Below are positions 43,845 to 52,733 of a stretch of DNA of 64,000 nt, one piece after another (position 1 is the first letter of the stretch; each line of letters starts with the position of its first letter). The position numbers and the translations under genes are program-made. The notes under the pieces are model-generated. The model did not search any database. It saw only the letters and a program-made list of their open reading frames with translations, and was not told where the DNA came from. This stretch comes from JBMNTP01 sp050945795 (GTDB taxonomy: Bacteria > Bacillota > Clostridia > Christensenellales > MGBC116941), in contig JBMNTP010000005.1 in NCBI GenBank assembly GCA_050945795.1, positions 8,992-72,991 of the forward strand, read 5' to 3'.

Positions 43845-45581
43845 ATGGTAAATCTAACGATCAACGGTATTCCTGTCCAGGTGGAAGCGGGCTCTACGGT
43901 ATTGGAGGCCGCGCGTAAACTAGGCATCCATATACCTACACTGTGTCATTTAAAGGATGTAAACGAAATCGGTGCGTGCCGTATGTGCGTAGTCGAATCG
44001 AAGGGCTCAAGGGCGCTTCAGGCCTCCTGCGTTCTTCCAGTAGCAGAAGGCATGGAGATTAAAACTAATACCCCGGTAGTACGGGAAGCTCGCAAAGTGG
44101 TACTTGAACTTTTGCTCTCAGAGCATAACAGGCGCTGCCTGACCTGCGTTCGCAGCCTTAACTGCGAGCTGCAAAGCCTAGCTGAGGAGCTGGGCGTAAC
44201 GGATATTCGTTTTGACGGAGAGGCTGACCCCTCCGATTTTGACGATCTTTCCCCCTCCATCGTACGTGATAACAGCAAGTGCGTTCTGTGCCGCCGCTGC
44301 GTATCTGTATGCCGCAACATACAGAATATAGGCGTTATAGGTTCACAGCAGCGCGGCTTTAAAACCCGTATAGGCTCCCCGTTTGAAAAACCGCTTTCAG
44401 AGGTTGCGTGCATAAACTGCGGCCAGTGCATAGCGGTATGCCCCGTTGGCGCGCTTTCTGAAAAAGACAGCACAGAGCGGGTATGGCAGGCGCTTGGCGA
44501 TTCCAAAAAACATGTTATATTCCAGACCGCTCCGGCGGTGCGCGTAGCGTTGGGCGAAGAGTTCGGCTATCCGATAGGCACCCGCGTAACCGGCCAGATG
44601 GCGGCGGCCATAAGAAGGCTGGGCGCTGATAAAGTATACGATACTGACTACGCCGCCGACCTTACAATTATGGAAGAAGGCACCGAGCTGCTCCAGCGCC
44701 TTAACGAAGGCGGCAAACTGCCTATGATAACATCATGCAGCCCGGGTTGGATAAAATACTGCGAGCATAACTACCATGAGTTTTTAGATAACCTTTCGAC
44801 GTGCAAATCGCCTCATGAGATGTTCGGGGCGGTCATGAAGTCGTATTACGCTAAAAAGAGCAACATCGACCCCAAAGATATATTCGTAGTTTCGGTTATG
44901 CCTTGCACGGCTAAGAAATTTGAATGCGAGCGTTGCGAGTTGGCAAACGAAGAAGGACTTCAGGATGTTGACGCCGTTCTCACAACGCGCGAATTGGCTA
45001 AGATGATAAAACAGTCGGGCATAGACTTCAAGGGCCTGCCGGAAGAAGGGTTTGACCCGGTATTCGGTGATTCAACGGGCGCGGCTGTTATATTCGGCGC
45101 GACCGGCGGCGTTATGGAAGCGGCGCTTAGAACTGTTGCAGATATACTTACCGGAAAAGACCTTGATGATATCGAATATACAGACGTCCGCGGCATACAG
45201 GGCGTTAAAGAGGCTACCGTCGATATAAACGGCATGAAGGTAAATGTAGCTGTTGCGCATGGTACCAAATCGGCCGGCGCGCTGCTCGACAAGATAAAAT
45301 CCGGTGAAGCCGACTATCATTTCATCGAAATAATGGGATGCCCGGGCGGCTGCGTAGCCGGCGGCGGACAGCCCATAGTGCCGGCGCGCGTAAGGCTGGA
45401 TATAGATCCTAAGGTTGCCCGCGCCAAGGCGATATATGAAGAGGACGAGTCAATGACGCTGCGCAAGTCGCATAAGAACCCGTCGGTACAGAAACTGTAT
45501 GATGAGTTCCTCGGAGAGCCGTGCGGACATCTTTCACACGAGCTGCTGCACACACATTATACCGCTCGCCCCAAATACTAA
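43845..45581 (+). CDS. hydA: [FeFe]-hydrogenase catalytic subunit, second copy (HydA/HndD type)
   Basis: A 578-residue hydrogenase with the same domain order as the operon HydA: plant-type [2Fe-2S] (Cys34, 45, 48, 62), His-Cys [4Fe-4S] (HNRRCLTCVRSLNC), two ferredoxin clusters, and H-cluster motifs TSCSPGW (296-302), MPCTAKK (352-358) and MGCPGGC. In the first motif the second Cys is Ser, unlike TSCCPAW of the operon copy. It has no adjacent NuoE/NuoF genes, so it may share them with the other operon or act alone. The leader is about 105 nt; GCGAAGGGTGAG precedes the ATG. Confidence 0.94.
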   Translation: MVNLTINGIPVQVEAGSTVLEAARKLGIHIPTLCHLKDVNEIGACRMCVVESKGSRALQASCVLPVAEGMEIKTNTPVVREARKVVLELLLSEHNRRCLTCVRSLNCELQSLAEELGVTDIRFDGEADPSDFDDLSPSIVRDNSKCVLCRRCVSVCRNIQNIGVIGSQQRGFKTRIGSPFEKPLSEVACINCGQCIAVCPVGALSEKDSTERVWQALGDSKKHVIFQTAPAVRVALGEEFGYPIGTRVTGQMAAAIRRLGADKVYDTDYAADLTIMEEGTELLQRLNEGGKLPMITSCSPGWIKYCEHNYHEFLDNLSTCKSPHEMFGAVMKSYYAKKSNIDPKDIFVVSVMPCTAKKFECERCELANEEGLQDVDAVLTTRELAKMIKQSGIDFKGLPEEGFDPVFGDSTGAAVIFGATGGVMEAALRTVADILTGKDLDDIEYTDVRGIQGVKEATVDINGMKVNVAVAHGTKSAGALLDKIKSGEADYHFIEIMGCPGGCVAGGGQPIVPARVRLDIDPKVARAKAIYEEDESMTLRKSHKNPSVQKLYDEFLGEPCGHLSHELLHTHYTARPKY

Positions 45582-45595
45582 TATCACAATAAATA

Positions 45596-45631
45596 AAGCG
45601 CAGACGGCACAGCCGTTTGCGCTTTTTATTA
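45596..45631 (+). terminator. Terminator of hydrogenase 2
   Basis: AAAGCGCA..TGCGCTTT encloses ACGGC..GCCGT (loop ACA), followed by TTTATTATG. Confidence 0.88.
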
Positions 45632-45728
45632 TGCCTGTTAAAATCCGCCACACGCTAAGATAATCCAAAGCAAATCTATATCGCGAATTACGACCGGATG
45701 CGTCTTTCTATACCCGAACCGGGGCGCT

Positions 45729-45803
45729 CCCCATCTCTCCTAAAATGCCGCAAAGGCGGCATTTTAGGAGAGATGGGGATCCAACCCTTTTCAAAAGGTT
45801 GGC
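45729..45803. repeat. Long perfect inverted repeat plus second hairpin (REP/MITE-like)
   Basis: A 23-bp perfect stem (45729-45751 with 45756-45778) closes on AAAG. It starts CCCCATCTCTCC and has no T-run after it, so it is not an ordinary terminator. A second hairpin CCAACC..GGTTGG (45781-45803) follows at once. The unit lies between two converging genes, the usual place of dispersed palindromic elements. Only one copy was seen in this window. Confidence 0.75.
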
Positions 45804-45814
45804 CGTCGGAGACC

Positions 45815-46801
45815 TCATAGATTGCCGTAGCCGCTCGGATGGCTCGAATGCCACTTCCATGCCGTATCGATAATATCGCTCAGCCCAAAACGTGGCGACC
45901 AGCCCAGCTCCTTTCTTATCTTATCCGATGACGCTACAAGCGAGGCAGGGTCTCCCGCCCTTCTTTGCGCCAATTCATAAGGCACAGCCTTGCCGGTTAC
46001 CTCCCTAGCAGTTTCTATTATTTCAAGGACAGAGAAGCCCTTGCCATTGCCAAGGTTATATATCGCGCTGCCGCCGCCCGAGCGCATAGCGTCAAGCGCC
46101 AGAAGATGCGCCTTAGCTAAATCCGAAACATGTATATAATCTCTTACGCAGGTGCCGTCGGGAGTGTCGTAATCGCTGCCAAAAACGTATAGCTTGTCGC
46201 GTTTGCCTGCTGCCGCCTGCAGCACTATAGGTATAAGATGCGTTTCTGGCGCATGGTCCTCCCCTATTTCGCCTGATACATGCGCGCCCGCCGCATTAAA
46301 ATACCTAAGGCAGGTGTACTTTATGCCGTACGCGTTATCACACCATTTAAGCATTTGCTCCACAGCAAGTTTCGTTTCGCCATACGCATTTTGCGGACGC
46401 TTAGCGCAGCGCTCTGTTATAGGCAGCTCATCCGGCTGTCCGTATACAGCGGCGGTAGAGGAAAAAACAATGCTCTTAGCGCCATATTTGCGCATAGCCT
46501 TAAGCAGCGACACGGTAGAGCATACATTATTTGAGTAAAACCCCAATGGGTCCTTCATACTTTCGCCCACCTCAATACTGGCCGCAAAGTCGATCACCGA
46601 TTCGATTTCATTTTCTCTAAACACTTTATCAAGCGCTGCCTCGTCACGCAAATCGCCGATATAAATCTTCGCCCCGCCAACAGCGGCGCGATGACCCTTG
46701 CTTAGATTGTCAAAAACAACTACTTCCTCGCCGCGTTCTAGCAGCTCTCTTACAGTATGACTGCCTATATATCCCGCGCCGCCCGCCACCATAATCGCCA
46801 T
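45815..46801 (-). CDS. galE: UDP-glucose 4-epimerase
   Basis: A 328-residue extended SDR: NAD loop GGAGYIGSHTVRELL at the N-terminus, catalytic Ser in VFSSTAAVYG and YxxxK in YGETKLAVE, sugar-binding NVCSTVSLL and RYFNAAGA. It interconverts UDP-glucose and UDP-galactose for glycans or galactose use. Single gene. Confidence 0.95.
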   Translation of the reverse strand: MAIMVAGGAGYIGSHTVRELLERGEEVVVFDNLSKGHRAAVGGAKIYIGDLRDEAALDKVFRENEIESVIDFAASIEVGESMKDPLGFYSNNVCSTVSLLKAMRKYGAKSIVFSSTAAVYGQPDELPITERCAKRPQNAYGETKLAVEQMLKWCDNAYGIKYTCLRYFNAAGAHVSGEIGEDHAPETHLIPIVLQAAAGKRDKLYVFGSDYDTPDGTCVRDYIHVSDLAKAHLLALDAMRSGGGSAIYNLGNGKGFSVLEIIETAREVTGKAVPYELAQRRAGDPASLVASSDKIRKELGWSPRFGLSDIIDTAWKWHSSHPSGYGNL

Positions 46802-46848
46802 AAATGCCGCCTCCTATATGCGCGCGTCAAAACGCGGCTGATACACTT

Positions 46849-46860
46849 ATTATATCAAAG
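46849..46860 (-). promoter_or_regulatory. Extended -10 candidate for galE
   Basis: On the minus strand TGATATAAT, i.e. TGN-TATAAT, lies about 50 bp before the galE ATG. No good -35 was found. Confidence 0.4.
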
Positions 46861-47050
46861 AAGTTGGGATTTAATAGCTGCTATATACTTTGCGAAAAAA
46901 CCCGTTTCTCGGTATTGCTGCATTAACCCACGCGCTTTGCGGCATAAAAAAAAGAGCGCCCTTATCGGACACCCCCCTTAGATCTTGTTTCCATCGCCTC
47001 TATGGCGATAATGCGCCTTTGCCGTAACCGCTGCTTACGCCGCCGTCCGC

Positions 47051-47536
47051 TTAATCCGGCAACATAAAAGTGCGCAGGTACGATAAAAATGCGTCATAGC
47101 CTTCAAAGAACTCGCGCATGGTATTTTTAAACGCGCCGTACTTATTAAAATCGGCGACATCAAGCCCATCTTCATTGTATATCGCTCGGTATTCCGGCAG
47201 CTTGTCAAGCAGCGCCTCCACCGCATCAGACGGCGGCGGCACATCTATCGTTCTCTCGACCGGTACCGACGCCCCCTCCATCTCCCGCCACCACAGCGGG
47301 TTTATCGTCATAATCAGGTCGCCTCCTAAAAACTGGGTCCAGAGAAAATGGCTGTTATTGTTGGCCGCCAGCAGTTTAAGCCTGTATCCGCGCTCTTTAT
47401 AAAGCGCATACACCCGCTTAAATACCGCCACACCGCTCCAATCGGGGCATTCGGCGGCGATATCGATATGACGCCGCGCCGCCAGCGCCTTCATATAATC
47501 GACTATACGGCCGTTCATAATTGTGCAGCTATGCAT
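47051..47536 (-). pseudogene. Transaldolase, C-terminal half only
   Basis: The 161-residue frame matches the second half of a transaldolase: NGRIVDYMKA, FKRVYALYKERGYRLKLL, GGDLIMTINPLWWREM and a closing FFEGYDAFLSYLRTF. The first half, with the Schiff-base Lys of the barrel, is missing, and upstream sequence carries no trace of it in any frame I could follow. Similarity starts within the first few residues, so the break is sharp. AAAGGAG lies only two bases before the ATG, a poor spacing for translation. I read it as a remnant; a stand-alone domain remains possible. Confidence 0.68.
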
Positions 47537-47939
47537 AACTCCTTTTACAGGCAGCCCTGCCTCTCTTGCGGCGCTGTTTTATCAGGTTAAAATATACCAC
47601 TTAATCCGGCATTTTTTACTTGTCGCACCGGGAAAAACCATGCACTTTTGAGCTTTTCACCTTCTCTATTTATGAATATACATGCTTGTTCTGAGCATAA
47701 ATATGCGTTACTCTGATTTGAATCGATTGATTGGTGGGCCGCGAAACAAGTTAAAGCCGGGCAAAGCCGGCTTAACATATATTTGAAAAAACTATATGCT
47801 GTTGCGGATATGATTTTTAGAATCCGGTTGACAGAATTATGCAGCATCTTCATTCGACCCAAATGCAGCGGGATAACGCGCCAAAACCATAATCGGCCGC
47901 CCTTTTCATAAACCCCAACCGAAAAACAGCCGCATCCCA
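47537..47939. other. Intergenic region without a supported gene
   Basis: A hairpin GTTAA..TTAAC with CCGG core lies at 47750-47776 and may end the mntP transcript. The 158-codon minus frame at 47587-48063 overlaps mntP in another frame and looks non-coding. Confidence 0.5.
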
Positions 47940-48503
47940 TTACATCATATGATCTATCAGTATTTTTACGCCTATTCCGATTAAAACAATGCCACCTACT
48001 ATTTCGGCGTGGCAACGAAACGCCGCGCCCAGTTTCCTTCCAAAAATAACGCCACCAAGGCAAACAACAAATGTTGTAGCTCCTATTATAATAATATTAA
48101 GCGCTATGCCCGCGCCTGAAATGCCCAGCCCCAGCCCCGCCGCGAAAGCATCAACAGATGTTGCGAAGGCGGCGACAAAAAGCTCTTTTGTGCCGAACGG
48201 GTTCCATTTGCTAGGCTCGGCGCATTCTTTTCTTCTAAAGCCGTTTATAATCATAGTAACGCCTATATACGAAAGCAGCGCGAACGCCACCCAATGATCA
48301 TATTGCATTATATAGCCGCTTATGCTTGAGCCGGCTAGCCAGCCAAGGGCAGGCATAAGCGCCTGAAAACCGCCGAAAAAAAGCGCCGTTTTAAACGCGT
48401 TACCCCAGGTGGCCTTGCATACGGAAACTCCGTTGGCCACGGAAACAGCGAAAGCGTCAATAGATAAGCCCATCCCGAGCAAAAAAGCCGATGCTAGCTC
48501 CAT
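47940..48503 (-). CDS. mntP: Manganese efflux pump MntP
   Basis: A 187-residue membrane protein with six hydrophobic segments and two halves that each hold the acidic motif: GLSIDAFAVSVANG near the N-terminus and ATSVDAFAAGLGLG in the middle. It exports Mn2+ from the cytoplasm. A yybP-ykoY-like riboswitch and terminator lie directly upstream. Confidence 0.94.
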   Translation of the reverse strand: MELASAFLLGMGLSIDAFAVSVANGVSVCKATWGNAFKTALFFGGFQALMPALGWLAGSSISGYIMQYDHWVAFALLSYIGVTMIINGFRRKECAEPSKWNPFGTKELFVAAFATSVDAFAAGLGLGISGAGIALNIIIIGATTFVVCLGGVIFGRKLGAAFRCHAEIVGGIVLIGIGVKILIDHMM

Positions 48504-48516
48504 AATTACCTCGCAC

Positions 48517-48560
48517 TAATAAAAAACCCATGTATAATGGCTGCAACTCCATTATACATG
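48517..48560 (-). terminator. Intrinsic terminator in the mntP leader
   Basis: On the minus strand CATGTATAATGG and CCATTATACATG form a 12-bp perfect stem with an 8-base loop, followed by GGGTTTTTTATT. It ends 14 bp before the mntP ATG, so unless it is disrupted mntP is not transcribed. Confidence 0.9.
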
Positions 48561-48571
48561 AGTCTCTTTTT

Positions 48572-48648
48572 TCAAGGTCAGCCAGGCCAAAAGACCGGTA
48601 TGTTGACTGGACCACGCAGTTGTGACACCACGCAAAGTACTCCCCCAT
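48572..48648 (-). promoter_or_regulatory. yybP-ykoY family Mn2+ riboswitch upstream of mntP
   Basis: The minus strand opens with GGGGGAGTA and later has GTCAACATACCGGTC and GGCTGACCTTG, which match the conserved first loop and the GUCAACAUAC/GACCUU parts of yybP-ykoY RNAs. Position before a terminator and an Mn2+ exporter fits a transcriptional ON switch: Mn2+ binding would block the terminator. Confidence 0.78.
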
Positions 48649-48665
48649 GTAATATACTACCCTTA

Positions 48666-48694
48666 ATTATAATTAATTACTCATATACTGTCAA
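48666..48694 (-). promoter_or_regulatory. Consensus promoter of riboswitch-mntP
   Basis: On the minus strand a perfect TTGACA (48694-48689), a 17-bp spacer and a perfect TATAAT (48671-48666). Transcription would start about 10-15 bp before the riboswitch. Confidence 0.9.
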
Positions 48695-48695
48695 G

Positions 48696-49409
48696 TCAGC
48701 CGCCGTTCACGTTAAGATACTCCACCGCCGCCTCAGCAATATAGCCCGCCAACTTCTTCCTGTAAGCGGCATCGCTTAAAAGTTCCTCATCCCGGCTGTT
48801 TGTCAAAAATCCGCATTCAACTATAACGCTCGGCATATTTCCCGCCCTAAGCACATAATAGTTTGAGCCTACGATACCGCGGTTGCCGCCCGTTTGACTA
48901 TTAAGTTCATTTTGTATTATCCCAGCCAGCTCCGCACCCTTTACGCTGCCGTCATAGTAAAACACCTGCGGCCCGCTTATTTGAGGATCATCAGGAAAGC
49001 TGTTCATATGTATAGATATCATTATATCGGCGCCGCTTTTATTTATTATTTCGCGCCGGTTTTGCATATCCTCATCTTTTGTGCCGCCTATAGCATTTTC
49101 ATCGTCGCGGGTCATAATAATATTGGCTCCGGCCTGCCTTAGCTTACGCTCTAGCTCCTTCGCCACATCAAGATTAAGCTCCGCCTCCTCAACTCCGGTA
49201 ACGGTACCCTTGCAGCCTATGTCAAACCCTCCATGCCCCGCGTCTATTAGAACAGTAAACTCGCCTGTTAACGGCGTAGGCGCGGCAGCGGTATCCGCCC
49301 CGTTAAAAGCCCATACAACCGCCGCTCCAACAAGCGCCATTGCCGCGATTATAATTACGATTACCGGCCTTATCCGCATCGAGTCTGCCTTTGAGGGTTT
49401 GCTTGGCAT
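48696..49409 (-). CDS. cwlD: N-acetylmuramoyl-L-alanine amidase, CwlD type
   Basis: A 237-residue Amidase_3 enzyme. After a short cytoplasmic N-terminus there is one membrane anchor (about 15-35), then the zinc amidase domain: His in DAGHGGFD, Glu in GVEEAELNL, His in SIHMNSFP and catalytic Glu in VIVECGFLTN. CwlD makes muramic lactam in spore cortex; a general cell-wall role is also possible, so the symbol is tentative. ATG 49409 has GGAGA nine bases upstream; the longer frame needs TTG 49430. Confidence 0.85.
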   Translation of the reverse strand: MPSKPSKADSMRIRPVIVIIIAAMALVGAAVVWAFNGADTAAAPTPLTGEFTVLIDAGHGGFDIGCKGTVTGVEEAELNLDVAKELERKLRQAGANIIMTRDDENAIGGTKDEDMQNRREIINKSGADIMISIHMNSFPDDPQISGPQVFYYDGSVKGAELAGIIQNELNSQTGGNRGIVGSNYYVLRAGNMPSVIVECGFLTNSRDEELLSDAAYRKKLAGYIAEAAVEYLNVNGG

Positions 49410-49545
49410 TCTTTTATATCTCCATATCAATTAGTAGATAAGCGCATACTAATTTTAGCATACTCAAGATACCACGGCAAATTGTGTTGACGCGGCGGCG
49501 AGTATTGTATAGAATTAATTTCACTAAGCTAAGGCGGAGAGTCGA

Positions 49546-50832
49546 TTGAAAAAACCCGCTCTGAAAAAACCATCTAAATGGTATCGGCTGGATAACGCCG
49601 CGAAGCTGTATCCCGCCATTAAAAGCAGGAAATGGGCATCCATATTCCGTCTGTCCGTGACGCTAAAAGAGGTTGTCCGTCCGGATATACTTCAAAAAGC
49701 GCTGGAGGATGTGGCGCCGCGCTTTCCCAGCATGTGCCTAACGCTGCGCCGCGGCGTTTTCTGGTATTACCTTGAGCACAACTCAAATACACCGCTTATA
49801 CATAAGGACGCCGCCAACCCCTGCATACCCATAAAACCCAAACTAAACCGCGGGTTTTTATTCCGCGTGCGCTATCATAACCGCCGTATAGCGGTTGAGC
49901 TATTCCATTCGCTAAGCGATGGAACCGGCGGTATAGTATTTCTAAAAACGCTGACTGCGCAGTATCTGCGGCTTGCCGGCCACGACATACCCGCCACATA
50001 CGGCATACTCGATTTAAGCCTGCTGCCCGACCCCGAGGAGCTTGAAGACAGTTTTACCCTTTTTAAAGATAAAAAAGTCCGCCGCACCTGGCGTGAAAAC
50101 AAGGCTTACCATATAGACGGTACTCCGGAGGAGCCTAACCGCCTTAATATAATAACAGGTGTTATAAGCCTTCAGGCGCTTTTGGAAAAGGCGCGTGAGC
50201 TTAAGGTATCGATTACAGAACTGCTGTGCGCAGTGTATATATACGCAGTATACCGGCTGCAAAAAGCCGAGAACCCGCGCCTCCAACTTCCTGTTAAAAT
50301 ATCGGTGCCTATAAATCTTAGAAAATTTTATAATACAAAGTCGCTGCGCAACTTTTCAACGTATGTAAACCCCGGCATAGATCCGGCACTCGGCGATTAT
50401 ACATTTGAGGAAACGCTTTGCCAGGTTCATCATTTCATGCGGTATGAAGTGAATGAAAAGCTGCTCGCCGCGCGGGTAAACAACAATGTGCAAAAGGAGC
50501 TTAATCTAGCGCTGCGGCTCGCCCCCCTCTTTATTAAAAACATAGCCGTGCTTGCCACTTTTAATCTTGTAGGCGAAAAGATGTTTACCGGCACGATATC
50601 AAACCTCGGCAGCGTTGAGGTGCCGCCGGAGATGGAGCCCTTGATTGACCGATTTGATTTTCTGCTCGGCCCGCCTAAATATAACAAAACGGCTTGTGCC
50701 GTAATAAGCTTTGGCAAAAAGCTTACAATAAACTTCTCGCGCACAATTGAGGAGCCTTTTGTAGAGAGGCTGTTTTTCACGCAGCTTGTCCGCATGGGCA
50801 TTAAAGTACGTATAGAAAGTAATCAGGAGTAA
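49546..50832 (+). CDS. Condensation/alcohol-acyltransferase-fold protein
   Basis: A 428-residue protein of the CoA-dependent acyltransferase (condensation-domain) fold, with the catalytic HHxxxDG-like motif FHSLSDGTGG (about 124-133) and a later DFG-equivalent region. TTG is the start: GGCGGAGA lies upstream and the next Met is far inside. Its stop is 4 bp before a zinc-ribbon membrane protein, a pairing I recall from other Clostridia. It may transfer an acyl group to a lipid or sugar; the substrate is unknown. Confidence 0.75.
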   Translation: MKKPALKKPSKWYRLDNAAKLYPAIKSRKWASIFRLSVTLKEVVRPDILQKALEDVAPRFPSMCLTLRRGVFWYYLEHNSNTPLIHKDAANPCIPIKPKLNRGFLFRVRYHNRRIAVELFHSLSDGTGGIVFLKTLTAQYLRLAGHDIPATYGILDLSLLPDPEELEDSFTLFKDKKVRRTWRENKAYHIDGTPEEPNRLNIITGVISLQALLEKARELKVSITELLCAVYIYAVYRLQKAENPRLQLPVKISVPINLRKFYNTKSLRNFSTYVNPGIDPALGDYTFEETLCQVHHFMRYEVNEKLLAARVNNNVQKELNLALRLAPLFIKNIAVLATFNLVGEKMFTGTISNLGSVEVPPEMEPLIDRFDFLLGPPKYNKTACAVISFGKKLTINFSRTIEEPFVERLFFTQLVRMGIKVRIESNQE

Positions 50833-50836
50833 ACAA

Positions 50837-51541
50837 ATGTCGTATTGTGTAAACTGCGGCGTAGAGCTGGATCAGAGCCAAAAAGACTGTCCTCTCTGCG
50901 GTACCGAGGTGATAAACCCCAAAAAACCATATAGCGAAAAAGCCGAGCGGCCTTATCCTAAGCGCCTTGACCGGCTAAACCGCAACATCGATCGCACAGT
51001 CACTTTTGTAATTATAACGCTGGTTTTTATAATCGCAATACTTACAACGCTGGCTGCGAATATAGTCAATAACGACGCGGTTACCTGGTCGCTGTATCCT
51101 GTTGGGGCGATTATTTTGGTGTGGATATATATTGCCACGCCATGGATTATAAAAAAGCCGTCTATACTACTTATAGGCGCTACATATACTATATCAACGC
51201 TTGGCTACCTCGCGCTTATAAACCTGCTTGTGGAAGGCAACTGGTTTATTCCGCTCGCCCTTCCTTTGGTGCTTTCGCTTTCCATACTCGTATGCTCAAC
51301 GCTTATACTCTCAAGGAAAGGCATAATACGCGACTTGGCGGTTCCTGCCGCCTGGCTTATAGTTATAAGCACATATGCGCTTATAACCGACATAATACTT
51401 AACTCATACCTAAAAGGTGAAATGCTGGTAACATGGTCTATATTCGTGCTGATACCCCTTGCTATAATGTCGGCGATACTCAATGTTATACAGCGCAAAA
51501 AAGACCTTAAATCAGAGCTCAAGCGTCGACTGCACTTTTAA
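50837..51541 (+). CDS. Zinc-ribbon membrane protein (DUF6320-like)
   Basis: A 234-residue protein: an N-terminal zinc ribbon CVNCGVELDQSQKDCPLCG (about 4-22), a charged linker, then about six to seven membrane segments from residue 55 to 220 and a basic tail. No enzyme motif is seen. It is translated right after the acyltransferase-like protein and probably works with it at the membrane. Confidence 0.8.
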   Translation: MSYCVNCGVELDQSQKDCPLCGTEVINPKKPYSEKAERPYPKRLDRLNRNIDRTVTFVIITLVFIIAILTTLAANIVNNDAVTWSLYPVGAIILVWIYIATPWIIKKPSILLIGATYTISTLGYLALINLLVEGNWFIPLALPLVLSLSILVCSTLILSRKGIIRDLAVPAAWLIVISTYALITDIILNSYLKGEMLVTWSIFVLIPLAIMSAILNVIQRKKDLKSELKRRLHF

Positions 51542-51595
51542 CTGAATATTATTTTCACTGCCGTTTAGCGGCTGAAAAGACATATTGTTACAAAC

Positions 51596-51630
51596 ATGAA
51601 AAGGACGCATGGTGAAAGTCATGCGTCCTT
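51596..51630. terminator. Hairpin terminator between converging genes
   Basis: AAGGACGCATG pairs with CATGCGTCCTT around an 8-base loop. On the minus strand TTTTCATGTTTG follows, so it most likely ends the oxidoreductase operon; it could also stop the + transcript. Confidence 0.7.
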
Positions 51631-51650
51631 GGATATTTATGCGAATATAG

Positions 51651-52733
51651 TTAGAGCGGCAGCTTAATAACTTTTTTAAGCTTTTCTGAAAGATATATGG
51701 CCTGAAAAAGCTCCACCGTCCTGCGTCCGTCTATGCCGGTAACCAGCGGCTGCGTGTCGTTTATAATTGCCTTTAGAAAATCCTCCGCCAGCATTACATG
51801 GAAGTGCCTTGTAGCGTCGATACTAGCGAAAAACTCGGTATCCTCTTGTTTCCACTGCTCCGCAAGCTGCTCCTCGCCCGGCACCGTCCATAAATCGTTA
51901 TATGCCGGCTCAGATACCGCGCTCACGCCGGCTATAAACATCTGGCCGCCGTCCGTCTGCACGCCTACGCCGGCACCGCTGCTGCCGTATATATGCACCT
52001 TGCCGTAAAGAGCGGGATTTACGGAGTTCGTAACAATTATGTTGGCAAGCGCGCCGTTTTTGAATTTAACAACCGCTATCGCGGTATCGTCAACTTCTAT
52101 GTATGGATGGTTGAGGTTGGCCCATGTACCGAACACCTCGTCTATCTCGCCCATATACCATTGCAAAAGGTCTAGCTGATGCGGTGCTTGATTAACAAGC
52201 ACTCCACCGCCCTCGCCATCCCATGTGCCGCGCCACCCGTCGCTGTCGTAATATGCCTTGTCCCGCCAGCCCAGCATCTGTATCTGGCCGAGCATAGGCT
52301 GTCCTATCTTGCCCTGATCTATGGCTTGCTTAACCCTTTGGCTGGCCGGGAAACAGCGCCTTTGGCACGTTACACCGACTTTTACGCCGTATTTATCCGC
52401 CGCCTCAAGTATTGCATCGCAGTCCTCAAGCGATATAGCGAGCGGCTTTTCTATAAACAGGTGCATACCGCATCTCGCCGCCTCTACCGCCACCTTTGCG
52501 TGAGATAAATGCGTGGTGCAAATAGCGGCGGCATTCGCGCCGGTTTTTTGCGCCAGCTCCTCGATGGTGCGAAAGGCGGGAACGCCGTATTGCGCTCCGA
52601 ATCCCTCAGCCCTTTCAAAATTGCGGCTCCACACGCCGGAAAATTCCGAGTCCTTTAGCGTTTGAAAAGCGTGTGCGTGGAAATGCCCGACCTTTCCGCA
52701 GCCCAAAACCGCAGTTTTTATCTTCGCACTCAT
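51651..52733 (-). CDS. Gfo/Idh/MocA-family oxidoreductase
   Basis: A 360-residue sugar/inositol dehydrogenase-like enzyme: Rossmann loop GCGKVGHFHAHAFQ, catalytic-region EKPLAISLEDC (Lys near 95), then a C-terminal alpha/beta domain with GEGGGVLVNQAPHQLDLLQW. It is cotranscribed with the alcohol dehydrogenase gene before it (4-bp overlap). Together they may oxidise a polyol or a modified sugar; the substrate is unknown. Confidence 0.9.
   Translation of the reverse strand: MSAKIKTAVLGCGKVGHFHAHAFQTLKDSEFSGVWSRNFERAEGFGAQYGVPAFRTIEELAQKTGANAAAICTTHLSHAKVAVEAARCGMHLFIEKPLAISLEDCDAILEAADKYGVKVGVTCQRRCFPASQRVKQAIDQGKIGQPMLGQIQMLGWRDKAYYDSDGWRGTWDGEGGGVLVNQAPHQLDLLQWYMGEIDEVFGTWANLNHPYIEVDDTAIAVVKFKNGALANIIVTNSVNPALYGKVHIYGSSGAGVGVQTDGGQMFIAGVSAVSEPAYNDLWTVPGEEQLAEQWKQEDTEFFASIDATRHFHVMLAEDFLKAIINDTQPLVTGIDGRRTVELFQAIYLSEKLKKVIKLPL

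Noticed and set aside
47587..48063. 158-codon minus frame overlapping mntP
   Set aside because: It runs in another frame over the mntP end, is compositionally odd, and mntP is clearly the real gene.
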